Assembly (NCBI GenBank): GCA_036417435.1
Contig: JAZAQT010000027.1
Coordinates: forward strand, 124,001 to 188,000
From: Inia geoffrensis
Taxonomy: Eukaryota > Chordata > Mammalia > Artiodactyla > Iniidae
Direction: 5' to 3'
DNA length: 64,000 bases
Under the pieces are notes generated by a model. That model was not told where the DNA came from, made no database searches, and saw only the letters and a list, made by a program, of their open reading frames with translations. The position numbers were made by a program, and so were the translations under genes. Positions 47,443 through 61,338 of this stretch are shown in pieces; the first letter of the stretch is position 1, and every line of letters begins with the position of its first letter.

Positions 47443-49179
47443 GTGCCCGTCCAAACACATCGAGTTAGCCGCTCATTGGTTCTCCTTATTCCTGATCATC
47501 TTCTACCGAAATTGCAAAGTGTGCGAAACAAGAGGTCAAAGGCACTGACTCTCCAAGTGGGGAGAATGTTAATATGGCCTCTGGAGGGGCGAACTCGAGT
47601 CCCAGGGTTCGAAAATGGCGATGAGTTTTAGAAACTTTGCCTGATCACTTCGTGGACCATATTCTGGGTTTTCCATGCATATTTTAGCTGAAGGATAAAT
47701 CCCTTAAACGTGGAGATTTGGGACCCGTGGAATGGGAACCATGCACCATTACCTCAAAGGGTCTGCATTCCCTCACCAATAGCATCAGCCCCAAGTGTCC
47801 AGCCTTATCTCTCCCACGGCTGTGGATGTAGAGGTGGTAAATCCAAGATTCCACACAAGCCCTGAAGGACTTATTTAAGAATTTCTCTCTATTTCACAGT
47901 CCTTGTGTTTTCTTTTTCAAATTTATTTTTATAAGGGGATTTAGCTTATGTACACTGCTGTGTGTATGCTGCTGTACACAAATGATTTTCTTATGGAGAC
48001 CTATAAATGTATGGGTTTTAATTTTCTTCATAGTCAGGTATATTCCTCGGTTTTGAACACGGGGTGCTGAGTCCATGTGGTTGAGCGAGGAGGAGGTCTT
48101 GTCTAATATATATTTGGCTTATGGAATGGTATCTGTCCTAATATCAACCTCTGGTTTTATGCAGCCTCCCCACTCTCCTTTCCCCTTAAGCAAGCATCAG
48201 TTTCTTTTGTAAATGTGAGACTCTGTTGTGTTTTGTAATGCAGTTCACGCGTAGCCGTGTTTACGTTCCCGGTATTCGTGATACCTTATGATGTTTCTTT
48301 TTCTGTGTGACTTATTTCACTTAGAATCATCGTAACTAAATCCACTCATTATGCTGCTACTGGTCTGTTGCCATTGATTTCATTGTTGAGTGATATTCCA
48401 TTGTAGGGATGTACCACAACTTTTATATCCATTTTTCTCTTTCTGGGCTATTGAAGTTGTACCATAGTCAAGGTTCCCGTAAAGAGCGCAGCCCCAAACT
48501 TTGGTGTGGCTGTGTCTTTTTCATTTAAATTTTCCGAATCTATGGCACCATAAGTGGAAGTGCCCTAGGCTCTCTAGCTTGGTTTTCTCTTTGTTCCAGG
48601 AAACACCATCCACTTCTCCAGAGTGGCTGTTGGCAATTTACATCCCGCCCATCTGCATAACAAGGCTGCCGGTTCTCCATGGCCTGTCCTGCCTCTCTGG
48701 ATTTTACACTTTTTTTCGGAGGGCCCTTTTGATCGGTGGGAAGTGAGAGTTGCTTGTAGTGCGGATTTCCATTGCAGGCTTGCTTGGTTGGCCAAAAAGG
48801 GCGTATGCGTTTTTTCCTGAATATATTCAGGAAAAAACGCATACGCCCTTTTTGGCCAAGTGCATCACTGTCGAACTGCTGCCTCTTTTCCTACGCGTTC
48901 AGAGCAATTCTTATCTATCCCCCAATATCTGTTTTCTGCAATTCTGTGTCGCGTTCAAGTCCTCCTCACAGCCTTCCTTCAATAAATTTTTGGATGATAG
49001 GGCTCATTTGGAACTCTGCAGGATTGTGAGTTACAGTGCCAGAAATCTCCTTTTCTCAACTCGCTTTCTTGTGAGCTGACCGCAAACCCGAAGAATTGCT
49101 TCAGGCCCTAATCTCGTTCCGGCATGGCACGCTGAGCCTTTGGTGAACTCTTCTTCCTGTAGGGAAATCAGAGTTCAAT
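47443..49179. repeat. Satellite monomer 28 (type B; counterpart of monomer 14)
   Basis: B markers with the state pattern of monomer 14. Perfect palindrome 48788-48859. Confidence 0.95.
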
Positions 49180-50916
49180 GTGCCCGTCCAAACACATCGA
49201 GTTAGCCGCTCATTGGTTCTCCTTATTCCTGATCATCTTCTACCGAAATTGCAAAGTGTGCGAAACAAGAGGTCAAAGGCACTGACTCTCCAAGTGGGGA
49301 GAATGTTAATATGGCCTCTGGAACGGCGAACTCGAGTCCCAGGGTTTGAAAATGGCGATGAGTTTTAGAAACTTTGCCTGATCACTTCGTGGACCATATT
49401 CTGGGTTTTCCATGCATATTTTAGCTGAAGGATAAATCCCTTAAACGTGGAGATTTGGGACCCGTGGAATGGGAACCATGCACCATTACCTCAAAGGGTC
49501 TGCATTCCCTCACCAATAGCATCAGCCCCAAGTGTCCAGCCTTATCTCTCCCACGGCTGTGGATGTAGAGGTGGTAAATCCAAGATTCCACACAAGCCCT
49601 GAAGGACTTATTTAAGAATTTCTCTCTATTTCACAGTCCTTGTGTTTTCTTTTTCAAATTTATTTTTATAAGGGGATTTAGCTTATGTACACTGCTGTGT
49701 GTATGCTGCTGTACACAAATGATTTTCTTATGGAGACCTATAAATGTATGGGTTTTAATTTTCTTCATAGTCAGGTATATTCCTCGGTTTTGAACACGGG
49801 GTGCTGAGTCCATGTGGTTGAGCGAGGAGGAGGTCTTGTCTAATATATATTTGGCTTATGGAATGGTATCTGTCCTAATATCAACCTCTGGTTTTATGCA
49901 GCCTCCCCACTCTCCTTTCCCCTTAAGCAAGCATCAGTTTCTTTTGTAAATGTGAGACTCTGTTGTGTTTTGTAATGCAGTTCACGCGTAGCCGTGTTTA
50001 CGTTCCCGGTATTCGTGATACCTTATGATGTTTCTTTTTCTGTGTGACTTATTTCACTTAGAATCATCGTAACTAAATCCACTCATTATGCTGCTACTGG
50101 TCTGTTGCCATTGATTTCATTGTTGAGTGATATTCCATTGTAGGGATGTACCACAACTTTTATATCCATTTATCGCTTTCTGGGCTATTGAAATTTTACC
50201 ATAGTCAAGGTTCCCGTACAGAGCGCAGCCCCAAACTTTGGTGTGGCTGTGTCTTTTTCATTTAAATTTTCCGAATCTATGGCACCATAAGTGGAAGTGC
50301 CCTAGGCTCTCTAGCTTGGTTTTCTCTTTGTTCCAGGAAACACCATCCACTTCTCCAGAGTGGCTGTTGGCAATTTACATCCCGCCCATCAGCATAACAA
50401 GGCTGCCGGTTCTCCATGGCCTGTCCTGCCTCTCTGGATTTTACACTTTTTTTCGGAGGGCCCTTTTGATCGGTGGGAAGTGAGAGTTGCTTGTAGTGCG
50501 GATTTCCATTGCAGGCTTGCTTGGTTGGCCAAAAAGGGCGTATGCGTTTTTTCCTGAATATATTCAGGAAAAAACGCATACGCCCTTTTTGGCCAAGTGC
50601 ATCACTGTCGAACTGCTGCCTCTTTTCCTACGCGTTCAGAGCAATTCTTATCTACCCCCCGATATCTGTTTTCTGCAATTCTGCGTCGCGTTCAAGTCCT
50701 CCTCACAGCCTTCCTTCAATAAATTTTTGGATGATAGGGGTCATTTGGAACTCTGCATGATTGTGAGTTACAGTGCCAGAAATCTCCTTTTCTCAACTCG
50801 CTTTCTTGTGAGCTGACCGCAAACCCGAAGAATTGCTTCAGGCCCTAATCTCGTTCCGGCATGGCTCGCTGAGCCTTTGGTGAACTCTTCTTCCTGTAGG
50901 GAAATCAGAGTTCAAT
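49180..50916. repeat. Satellite monomer 29 (type A; counterpart of monomer 15)
   Basis: Shares GGTTTGAAAATGG, GAAATTTTACC and CTGCATGATTG with monomer 15. Perfect palindrome 50525-50596. Confidence 0.95.
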
Positions 50917-52653
50917 GTGCCCGTCCAAACACATCGAGTTAGCCGCTCATTGGTTCTCCTTATTCCTGATCATCTTCTACCGAAATTGCAAAGTGTGCGA
51001 AACAAGAGGTCAAAGGCACTGACTCTCCAAGTGGGGAGAATGTTAATATGGCCTCTGGAGGGGCGAACTCGAGTCCCAGGGTTCGAAAATGGCGATGAGT
51101 TTTAGAAACTTTGCCTGATCACTTCGTGGACCATATTCTGGGTTTTCCATGCATATTTTAGCTGAAGGATAAATCCCTTAAACGTGGAGATTTGGGACCC
51201 GTGGAATGGGAACCATGCACCATTACCTCAAAGGGTCTGCATTCCCTCACCAATAGCATCAGCCCCAAGTGTCCAGCCTTATCTCTCCCACGGCTGTGGA
51301 TGTAGAGGTGGTAAATCCAAGATTCCACACAAGCCCTGAAGGACTTATTTAAGAATTTCTCTCTATTTCACAGTCCTTGTGTTTTCTTTTTCAAATTTAT
51401 TTTTATAAGGGGATTTAGCTTATGTACACTGCTGTGTGTATGCTGCTGTACACAAATGATTTTCTTATGGAGACCTATAAATGTATGGGTTTTAATTTTC
51501 TTCATAGTCAGGTATATTCCTCGGTTTTGAACACGGGGTGCTGAGTCCATGTGGTTGAGCGAGGAGGAGGTCTTGTCTAATATATATTTGGCTTATGGAA
51601 TGGTATCTGTCCTAATATCAACCTCTGGTTTTATGCAGCCTCCCCACTCTCCTTTCCCCTTAAGCAAGCATCAGTTTCTTTTGTAAATGTGAGACTCTGT
51701 TGTGTTTTGTAATGCAGTTCACGCGTAGCCGTGTTTACGTTCCCGGTATTCGTGATACCTTATGATGTTTCTTTTTCTGTGTGACTTATTTCACTTAGAA
51801 TCATCGTAACTAAATCCACTCATTATGCTGCTACTGGTCTGTTGCCATTGATTTCATTGTTGAGTGATATTCCATTGTAGGGATGTACCACAACTTTTAT
51901 ATCCATTTTTCTCTTTCTGGGCTATTGAAGTTGTACCATAGTCAAGGTTCCCGTCAAGAGAGCAGCCCCAAACTTTGGTGTGGCTGTGTCTTTTTCATTT
52001 AAATTTTCCGAATCTATAGCACCATAAGTGGAAGTGCCCTAGGCTCTCTAGCTTGGTTTTCTCTTTGTTCCAGGAAACACCATCCACTTCTCCAGAGTGG
52101 CTGTTGGCAATTTACATCCCGCCCATCTGCATAACAAGGCTGCCGGTTCTCCATGGCCTGTCCTGCCTCTCTGGATTTTACACTTTTTTTCGGAGGGCCC
52201 TTTTGATCGGTGGGAAGTGAGAGTTGCTTGTAGTGCGGATTTCCATTGCAGGCTTGCTTGGTTGGCCAAAAAGGGCGTATGCGTTTTTTCCTGAATATAT
52301 TCAGGAAAAAACGCATACGCCCTTTTTGGCCAAGTGCATCACTGTCGAACTGCTGCCTCTTTTCCTACGCGTTCAGAGCAATTCTTATCTATCCCCCAAT
52401 ATCTGTTTTCTGCAATTCTGTGTCGCGTTCAAGTCCTCCTCACAGCCTTCCTTCAATAAATTTTTGGATGATAGGGCTCATTTGGAACTCTGCAGGATTG
52501 TGAGTTACAGTGCCAGAAATCTCCTTTTCTCAACTCGCTTTCTTGTGAGCTGACCGCAAACCCGAAGAATTGCTTCAGGCCCTAATCTTGTTCCGGCATG
52601 GCACGCTGAGCCTTTGGTGAACTCTTCTTCCTGTAGGGAAATCAGAGTTCAAT
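50917..52653. repeat. Satellite monomer 30 (type B; counterpart of monomer 16)
   Basis: Shares TCTATAGCACC, CGTCAAGAGAG and CTTGTTCCGG with monomer 16. Perfect palindrome 52262-52333. Confidence 0.95.
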
Positions 52654-54390
52654 GTGCCCGTCCAAACACATCGAGTTAGCCGCTCATTGGTTCTCCTTAT
52701 TCCTGATCATCTTCTACCGAAATTGCAAAGTGTGCGAAACAAGAGGTCAAAGGCACTGACTCTCCAAGTGGGGAGAATGTTAATATGGCCTCTGGAACGG
52801 CGAACTCGAGTCCCAGGGTTCGAAAATGGCGATGAGTTTTAGAAACTTTGCCTGATCACTTCGTGGACCATATTCTGGGTTTTCCATGCATATTTTAGCT
52901 GAAGGATAAATCCCTTAAACGTGGAGATTTGGGACCCGTGGAATGGGAACCATGCACCATTACCTCAAAGGGTCTGCATTCCCTCACCAATAGCATCAGC
53001 CCCAAGTGTCCAGCCTTATCTCTCCCACGGCTGTGGATGTAGAGGTGGTAAATCCAAGATTCCACACAAGCTCTGAAGGACTTATTTAAGAATTTCTCTC
53101 TATTTCACAGTCCTTGTGTTTTCTTTTTCAAATTTATTTTTATAAGGGGATTTAGCTTATGTACACTGCTGTGTGTATGCTGCTGTACACAAATGATTTT
53201 CTTATGGAGACCTATAAATGTATGGGTTTTAATTTTCTTCATAGTCAGGTATATTCCTCGGTTTTGAACACGGGGTGCTGAGTCCATGTGGTTGAGCGAG
53301 GAGGAGGTCTTGTCTAATATATATTTGGCTTATGGAATGGTATCTGTCCTAATATCAACCTCTGGTTTTATGCAGCCTCCCCACTCTCCTTTCCCCTTAA
53401 GCAAGCATCAGTTTCTTTTGTAAATGTGAGACTCTGTTGTGTTTTGTAATGCAGTTCACGCGTAGCCGTGTTTACGTTCCCGGTATTCGTGATACCTTAT
53501 GATGTTTCTTTTTCTGTGTGACTTATTTCACTTAGAATCATCGTAACTAAATCCACTCATTATGCTGATACTGGTCTGTTGCCATTGATTTCATTGTTGA
53601 GTGATATTCCATTGTAGGGATGTACCACAACTTTTATATCCATTTTTCGCTTTCTGGGCTATTGAAGTTGTACCATAGTCAAGGTTCCCGTACAGAGCGC
53701 AGCCCCAAACTTTGGTGTGGCTGTGTCTTTTTCATTTAAATTTTCCGAATCTATGGCACCATAAGTGGAAGTGCCCTAGGCTCTCTAGCTTGGTTTTCCC
53801 TTTGTTCCAGGAAACACCATCCACTTCTCCAGAGTGGCTGTTGGCAATTTATATCCCGCCCATCAGCATAACAAGGCTGCCGGTTCTCCATGGCCTGTCC
53901 TGCCTCTCTGGATTTTACACTTTTTTTCGGAGGGCCCTTTTGATCGGTGGGAAGTGAGAGTTGCTTGTAGTGCGGATTTCCATTGCAGGCTTGCTTGGTT
54001 GGCCAAAAAGGGCGTATGCGTTTTTTCCTGAATATATTCAGGAAAAAACGCATACGCCCTTTTTGGCCAAGTGCATCACTGTCGAACTGCTGCCTCTTTT
54101 CCTACGCGTTCAGAGCAATTCTTATCTACCCCCCGATATCTGTTTTCTGCAATTCTGCGTCGCGTTCAAGTCCTCCTCACAGCCTTCCTTCAATAAATTT
54201 TTGGATGATAGCGGTCATTTGGAACTCTGCAGGATTGCGAGTTACAGTGCCAGAAATCTCCTTTTCTCAACTCGCTTTCTTGTGAGCTGACCGCAAACCC
54301 GAAGAATTGCTTCAGGCCCTAATCTCGTTCCGGCATGGCACGCTGAGCCTTTGGTGAACTCTTCTTCCTGTAGGGAAATCAGAGTTCAAT
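52654..54390. repeat. Satellite monomer 31 (type A; counterpart of monomer 17)
   Basis: Shares AAGCTCTGAAGG, GCTGATACTGG and ATAGCGGTC with monomer 17. Perfect palindrome 53999-54070. Confidence 0.95.
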
Positions 54391-56127
54391 GTGCCCGTCC
54401 AAACACATCGAGTTAGCCGCTCATTGGTTCTCCTTATTCCTGATCATCTTCTACCGAAATTGCAAAGTGTGCGAAACAAGAGGTCAAAGGCACTGACTCT
54501 CCAAGTGGGGAGAATGTTAATATGGCCTCTGGAGGGGCGAACTCGAGTCCCAGGGTTCGAAAATGGCGATGAGTTTTAGAAACTTTGCCTGATCACTTCG
54601 TGGACCATATTCTGGGTTTTCCATGCATATTTTAGCTGAAGGATAAATCCCTTAAACGTGGAGATTTGGGACCCGTGGAATGGGAACCATGCACCATTGC
54701 CTCAAAGGGTCTGCATTCCCTCACCAATAGCATCAGCCCCAAGTGTCCAGCCTTATCTCTCCCACGGCTGTGGATGTAGAGGTGGTAAATCCAAGATTCC
54801 ACACAAGCCCTGAAGGACTTATTTAAGAATTTCTCTCTATTTCACAGTCCTTGTGTTTTCTTTTTCAAATTTATTTTCATAAGGGGATTTAGCTTATGTA
54901 CACTGCTGTGTGTATGCTGCTGTACACAAATGATTTTCTTATGGAGACCTATAAATGTATGGGTTTTAATTTTCTTCATAGTCAGGTATATTCCTCGGTT
55001 TTGAATACGGGGTGCTGAGTCCATGTGGTTGAGCGAGGAGGAGGTCTTGTCTAATATATATTTGGCTTATGGAATGGTATCTGTCCTAATATCAACCTCT
55101 GGTTTTATGCAGCCTCCCCACTCTCCTTTCCCCTTGAGCAAGCATCAGTTTCTTTTGTAAATGTGAGACTCTGTTGTGTTTTGTAATGCAGTTCACGCGT
55201 AGCCGTGTTTACGTTCCCGGTATTCGTGATACCTTATGATGTTTCTTTTTCTGTGTGACTTATTTCACTTAGAATCATCGTAACTAAATCCACTCATTAT
55301 GCTGCTACTGGTCTGTTGCCATTGATTTCATTGTTGAGTGATATTCCATTGTAGGGATGTACCACAACTTTTATATCCATTTTTCTCTTTCTGGGCTATT
55401 GAAGTTGTACCATAGTCAAGGTTCCCATAAAGAGAGCAGCCCCAAACTTTGGTGTGGCTGTGTCTTTTTCATTTAAATTTTCCGAATCTATGGCACCATA
55501 AGTGGAAGTGCCCTAGGCTCTCTAGCTTGGTTTTCTCTTTGTTCCAGGAAACACCATCCACTTCTCCAGAGTGGCTGTTGGCAATTTACATCCCGCCCAT
55601 CAGCATAACAAGGCTGCCGGTTCTCCATGGCCTGTCCTGCCTCTCTGGATTTTACACTTTTTTTCGGAGGGCCCTTTTGATCGGTGGGAAGTGAGAGTTG
55701 CTTGTAGTGCGGATTTCCATTGCAGGCTTGCTTGGTTGGCCAAAAAGGGCGTATGCGTTTTTTCCTGAATATATTCAGGAAAAAACGCATACGCCCTTTT
55801 TGGCCAAGTGCATCACTGTCGAACTGCTGCCTCTTTTCCTACGCTTTCAGAAAAATTCTTATCTACCCCCCTATATCTGTTTTCTGCAATTCTGCGTCGC
55901 GTTCAAGTCCTCCTCACAGCCTTCCTTCAATAAATTTTTGGATGATAGGGGTCATTTGGAACTCTGCAGGATTATGAGTTACAGTGCCAGAAATCTCCTT
56001 TTCTCAACTCGCTTTCTTCTGAGCTGACCGCAAACCCGAAGAATTGCTTCAGGCCCTAATCTCGTTCCGGCATGGCACGCTGAGCCTTTGGTGAACTCTT
56101 CTTCCTGTAGGGAAATCAGAGTTCAAT
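54391..56127. repeat. Satellite monomer 32 (counterpart of monomer 18)
   Basis: Shares CATTGCCTC, TTTTCATAAGG, CCTTGAGCAAG and CAGAAAAATTC with monomer 18. Perfect palindrome 55736-55807. Confidence 0.95.
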
Positions 56128-57864
56128 GTGCCCGTCCAAACACATCGAGTTAGCCGCTCATTGGTTCTCTTTATTCCTGATCATCTTCTACCGAAATTGC
56201 AAAGTGTGCGAAACAAGAGGTCAAAGGCACTGACTCTCCAAGTGGGGAGAATGTTAATATGGCCTCTGGAACGGCGAACTCGAGTCCCAGGGTTCGAAAA
56301 TGGCGATGAGTTTTAGAAACTTTGCCTGATCACTTCGTGGACCATATTCTGGGTTTTCTATGCATATTTTAGCTGAAGGATAAATCCCTTAAACGTGGAG
56401 ATTTGGGACCCGTGGAATGGGAACCATGCACCATTACCTCAAAGGGTCTGCATTCCCTCACCAATAGCATCAGCCCCAAGTGTCCAGCCTTATCTCTCCC
56501 ACGGCTGTGGATGTAGAGGTGGTAAATCCAAGATTCCACACAAGCCCTGAAGGACTTATTTAAGAATTTCTCTCTATTTCACAGTCCTTGTGTTTTCTTT
56601 TTCAAATTTATTTTTATAAGGGGATTTAGCTTATGTACACTGCTGTGTGTATGCTGCTGTACACAAATGATTTTCTTATGGAGACCTATAAATGTATGGG
56701 TTTTAATTTTCTTCATAGTCAGGTATATTCCTCGGTTTTGAACACGGGGTGCTGAGTCCATGTGGTTGAGCGAGGAGGAGGTCTTGTCTAATATATATTT
56801 GGCTTATGGAATGGTATCTGTCCTAATATCAACCTCTGGTTTTATGCAGCCTCCCCACTCTCCTTTCCCCTTAAGCAAGCATCAGTTTCTTTTGTAAATG
56901 TGAGACTCTGTTGTGTTTTGTAATGCAGTTCACGCGTAGCCGTGTTTACGTTCCCGGTATTCGTGATACCTTATGATGTTTCTTTTTCTGTGTGACTTAT
57001 TTCACTTAGAATCATCGTAACTAAATCCACTCATTGTGCTGCTACTGGTCTGTTACCATTGATTTCATTGTTGAGTGATATTCCATTGTAGGGATGTACC
57101 ACACCTTTTATATCCATTTTTCTCTTTCTGGGCTATTGAAGTTGTACCATAGTCAAGGTTCCCGTAAAGAGCGCAGCCCCAAACTTTGGTGTGGCTGTGT
57201 CTTTTTCATTTAAATTTTCCGAATCTATGGCACCATAAGTGGAAGTGCCCTAGGCTCTCTAGCTTGGTTTTCCCTTTGTTCCAGGAAACACCATCCACTT
57301 CTCCAGAGTGGCTGTTGGCAATTTATATCCCGCCCATCAGCATAACAAGGCTGCCGGTTCTCCATGGCCTGTCCTGCCTCTCTGGATTTTACACTTTTTT
57401 TCGGAGTGCCCTTTTGATCGGTGGGAAGTGAGAGTTGCTTGTAGTGCGGATTTCCATTGCAGGCTTGCTTGGTTGGCCAAAAAGGGCGTATGCGTTTTTT
57501 CCTGAATATATTCAGGAAAAATCGCATACGCCCTTTTTGGCCAAGTGCATCACTGTCGAACTGCTGCCTCTTTTCCTACGCTTTCAGAGCAATTCTTATC
57601 TACCCCCCGATATCTGTTTTCTGCAATTCTGCGTCGCGTTCAAGTCCTCCTGACAGCCTTCCTTCAATAAATTTTTGGATGATAGGGGTCATTTGGAACT
57701 CTGCAGGATTGTGAGTTACAGTGCCAGAAATCTCCTTTTCTCAACTCGCTTTCTTGTGAGCTGACCGCAAACCCGAAGAATTGCTTCAGGCCCTAATCTC
57801 GTTCTGGCATGGCACGCTGAGCCTTTGGTGAACTCTTCTTCCTGTAGGGAAATCTGAGTTCAAT
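56128..57864. repeat. Satellite monomer 33 (counterpart of monomer 19)
   Basis: Shares TCTCTTTATTCC, CATTGTGCTG, CGGAGTGCCC and CTCCTGACAGCC with monomers 19 and 21. Its end (GTTCTGGC, AAATCTGAG) follows 19 rather than 21. Palindrome 57473-57544 has the AAATCGCATACG mismatch. Confidence 0.95.
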
Positions 57865-59601
57865 GTGCCCGTCCAAACACATCGACTTAGCCGCTCATTG
57901 GTTCTCCTTATTCCTGATCATCTTCTACCGAAATTGCAAAGTGTGCGAAACAAGAGGTCAAAGGCACTGACTCTCCAAGTGGGGAGAATGTTAATATGGC
58001 CTCTGGAACGGCGAACTCGAGTCCCAGGGTTCGAAAATGGCGATGAGTTTTAGAAACTTTGCCTGATCACTTCGTGGACCATATTCTGGGTTTTCCATGC
58101 ATATTTTAGCTGAAGGATAAATCCCTTAAACGTGGAGATTTGGGACCCGTGGAATGGGAACCATGCACCATTACCTCAAAGGGTCTGCAATCCCTCACCC
58201 ATAGCATCAGCCCCAAGTGTCCAGCCTTATCTCTCCCACGGCTGTGGATGTAGAGGTGGTAAATCCAAGATTCCACACAAGAACTGAAGGACTTATTTAA
58301 GAATTTCTGTCTATTTCACAGTCCTTGTGTTTTCTTTTTCAAATTTATTTTTATAAGGGGATTTAGCTTATGTACACTGCTGTGTGTATGCTGCTGTACA
58401 CAAATGATTTTCTTATGGAGACCTATAAATGTATGGGTTTTAATTTTCTTCACAGTCAGGTATATTCCTCGGTTTTGAACACGGGGTGCTGAGTCCATGT
58501 GGTTGAGCGAGGAGGAGGTCTTGTCTAATAGATATTTGGCTTATGGAATGGTATCTGTCCTAATATCAACCTCTGGTTTTATGCAGCCTCCCCACTCTCC
58601 TTTCCCCTTAAGCAAGCATCAGTTTCTTTTGTAAATGTGAGACTCTGTTGTGTTTTGCAATGCAGTTCACGCGTAGCCGTGTTTACGTTCCCGGTATTCG
58701 TGATACCTTATGATGTTTCTTTTTCTGTGTGACTTATTTCACTTAGAATCATCGTAACTAAATCCACTCATTATGCTGCTACTGGTCTGTTACCATTGGT
58801 TTCATTGTTGAGTGATATTCCATTGTAGGGATGTACCACACCTTTTATATCCATTTTTCTCTTTCTGGGCTATTGAAGTTGTACCATAGTCAAGGTTCCC
58901 GTCAAGAGCGCAGCCCCAAACTTTGGTGTGGCTGTGTCTTTTTCATTTAAATTTTCCGAATCTCTGGCACCATAAGTGGAAGTGCCCTAGGCTCTTTAGC
59001 TTGGTTTTCTCTTTGTTCCAGGAAACACCATCCACTTCTCCAGAGTGGCTGTTGGCAATTTACATCCCGCCCATCAGCATAACAAGGCTGCCGGTTCTCC
59101 ATGGCCTGTCCTGCCTCTCTGGATTTTACACTTTTTTTCGGAGGGCCCTTTTGATCGGTGGGAAGTGAGAGTTGCTTGTAGTGCGGATTTCCATTGCAGG
59201 CTTGCTTGGTTGGCCAAAAAGGGCGTATGCGTTTTTTCCTGAATATATTCAGGAAAAATCGCATACGCCCTTTTTGGCCAAGTGCATCACTGTCGAACTG
59301 CTGCCTCTTTTCCTACGCTTTCAGAGCAATTCTTATCTACCCCCCGATATCTGTTTTCTGCAATTCTGCGTCGCGTTCAAGTCCTCCTGACAGCCTTCCT
59401 TCAATAAATTTTTGGATGATAGGGGTCATTTGGAACTCTGCAGGATTGTGAGTTACAGTGCCAGAAATCTCCTTTTCTCAACTCGCTTTCTTGTGAGCTG
59501 ACCGCAAACCCGAAGAATTGCTTCAGGCCCTAATCTCGTTCCGGCATGGCACGCTGAGCCTTTGGTGAACTCTTCTTCCTGTAGGGAAATCAGAGTTCAA
59601 T
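57865..59601. repeat. Satellite monomer 34 (counterpart of monomer 20)
   Basis: Shares the full private tag set of monomer 20 (ATCGACTTAG, AAGAACTGAAGG, TTCACAGTCAGG, TTTTGCAATGC). Identity with monomer 20 ends at 59542, where it has the usual CCGG instead of CTGG. Palindrome 59210-59281 has the AAATCGCATACG mismatch. Confidence 0.95.
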
Positions 59602-61338
59602 GTGCCCGTCCAAACACATCGAGTTAGCCGCTCATTGGTTCTCCTTATTCCTGATCATCTTCTACCGAAATTGCAAAGTGTGTGAAACAAGAGGTCAAAG
59701 GCACTGACTCTCCAAGTGGGGAGAATGTTAATATGGCCTCTGGAACGGCGAACTCGAGTCCCACGGTTCGAAAATGAAGATGAGTTTTAGAAACTTTGCC
59801 TGATCACTTCGTGGACCATATTCTGGGTTTTCCATGCATATTTTAGCTGAAGGATAAATCTCTTAAACGTGGAGATTTGGGACCCGTGGAATGGGAACCA
59901 TGCACCATTACCTCAAAGGGTCTGCATTCCCTCACCAATAGCATCAGCCCCAAGTGTCCAGCCTTATCTCTCCCACCGCTGTGGATGTAGAGGTGGTAAA
60001 TCCAAGATTCCACACAAGCCCTGAAGGACTTATTTAAGAATTTCTCTCTATTTCACAGTCCTTGTGTTTTCTTTTTCAAATTTATTTTTATAAGGGGATT
60101 TAGCTTATGTACACTGCTGTGTGTATGCTGCTGTACACAAATGATTTTCTTATGGAGACCTATAAATGTATGGGTTTTAATTTTCTTCATAGTCAGGTAT
60201 ATTCCTCGGTTTTGAACACGGGGTGCTGAGTCCATGTGGTTGAGCGAGGAGGAGGTCTTGTCTAATATATATTTGGCTTATGGAATGGTATCTGTCCTAA
60301 TATCAATCTCTGGTTTTATGCAGCCTCCCCACTCTCCTTTCCCCTTAAGCAAGCATCAGTTTCTTTTGTAAATGTGAGACTCTGTTGTGTTTTGTAATGC
60401 AGTTCACGCGTAGCCGTGTTTACGTTCCCGGTATTCGTGATACCTTATGATGTTTCTTTTTCTGTGTGACTTATTTCACTTAGAATCATCGTAACTAAAT
60501 CCACTCATTATGCTGCTACTGGTCTGTTACCATTGGTTTCATTGTTGAGTGATATTCCATTGTAGGGATGTACCACACCTTTTATATCCATTTTTCTCTT
60601 TCTGGGCTATTGAAGTTGTACCATAGTCAAGGTTCCCGTCAAGAGCGCAGCCCCAAACTTTGGTGTGGCTGTGTCTTTTTCATTTAAATTTTCCGAATCT
60701 CTGGCACCATAAGTGGAAGTGCCCTAGGCTCTCTAGCTTGGTTTTCTCTTTGTTCCAGGAAACACCATCCACTTCTCCAGAGTGGCTGTTGGCAATTTAC
60801 ATCCCGCCCATCAGCATAACAAGGCTGCCGGTTCTCCATGGCCTGTCCTGCCTCTCTGGATTTTACACTTTTTTTCGGAGGGCCCTTTTGATCGGTGGGA
60901 AGTGAGAGTTGCTTGTAGTGCGGATTTCCATTGCAGGCTTGCTTGGTTGGCCAAAAAGGGCGTATGCGTTTTTTCCTGAATATATTCAGGAAAAAACGCA
61001 TACGCCCTTTTTGGCCAAGTGCATCACTGTCGAACTGCTGCCTCTTTTCCTACGCTTTCAGAGCAATTCTTATCTACCCCCCGATATCTGTTTTCTGCAA
61101 TTCTGCGTCGCGTTCAAGTCCTCCTCACAGCCTTCCTTCAATAAATTTTTGGATGATAGGGGTCATTTGGAACTCTGCAAGATTGCGAGTTACAGTGCCA
61201 GAAATCTCCTTTTCTCAACTCGCTTTCTTGTGAGCTGACCGCAAACCCGAAGAATTGCTTCAGGCCCTAATCTCGTTCCGGCATGGCACGCTGAGCCTTT
61301 GGTGAACTCTTCTTCCTGTAGGGAAATCAGAGTTCAAT
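59602..61338. repeat. Satellite monomer 35 (right-hand divergent group)
   Basis: Outside the duplicated blocks. Private changes are GTGTGAAACAAG, CCCACGGTTCGAAAATGAAG (59761-59780, destroying the YY1-like core), AATCTCTTAAAC, CCACCGCTGTGG and TCAATCTCTGG. It shares CCATTGGTTTC and TCTCTGGCACC with monomers 20, 34 and 36. Perfect palindrome 60947-61018. Confidence 0.95.

Larger units (their letters stand above)
37021..54390. repeat. Higher-order repeat: five 3,474-bp dimers (B-A), second set
   Basis: Monomers 22 to 31 repeat the B-A alternation with the same linked markers and the same right-end weakening (monomers 30 and 31) as the first set, as expected from the block duplication. Confidence 0.88.
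36920..59541. repeat. 22.6-kb duplicated block, copy 2
   Basis: Second copy of 12602-35223 in the same orientation, carrying the same rare tags in the same order. It covers the end of monomer 21 and monomers 22 to 34. The two copies are separated by one unit (monomer 21). The duplication must be recent, or the copies must have been kept alike by conversion, since I found only one difference by eye. A repeat-collapsing or repeat-expanding assembly error is the main alternative. Confidence 0.9.
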
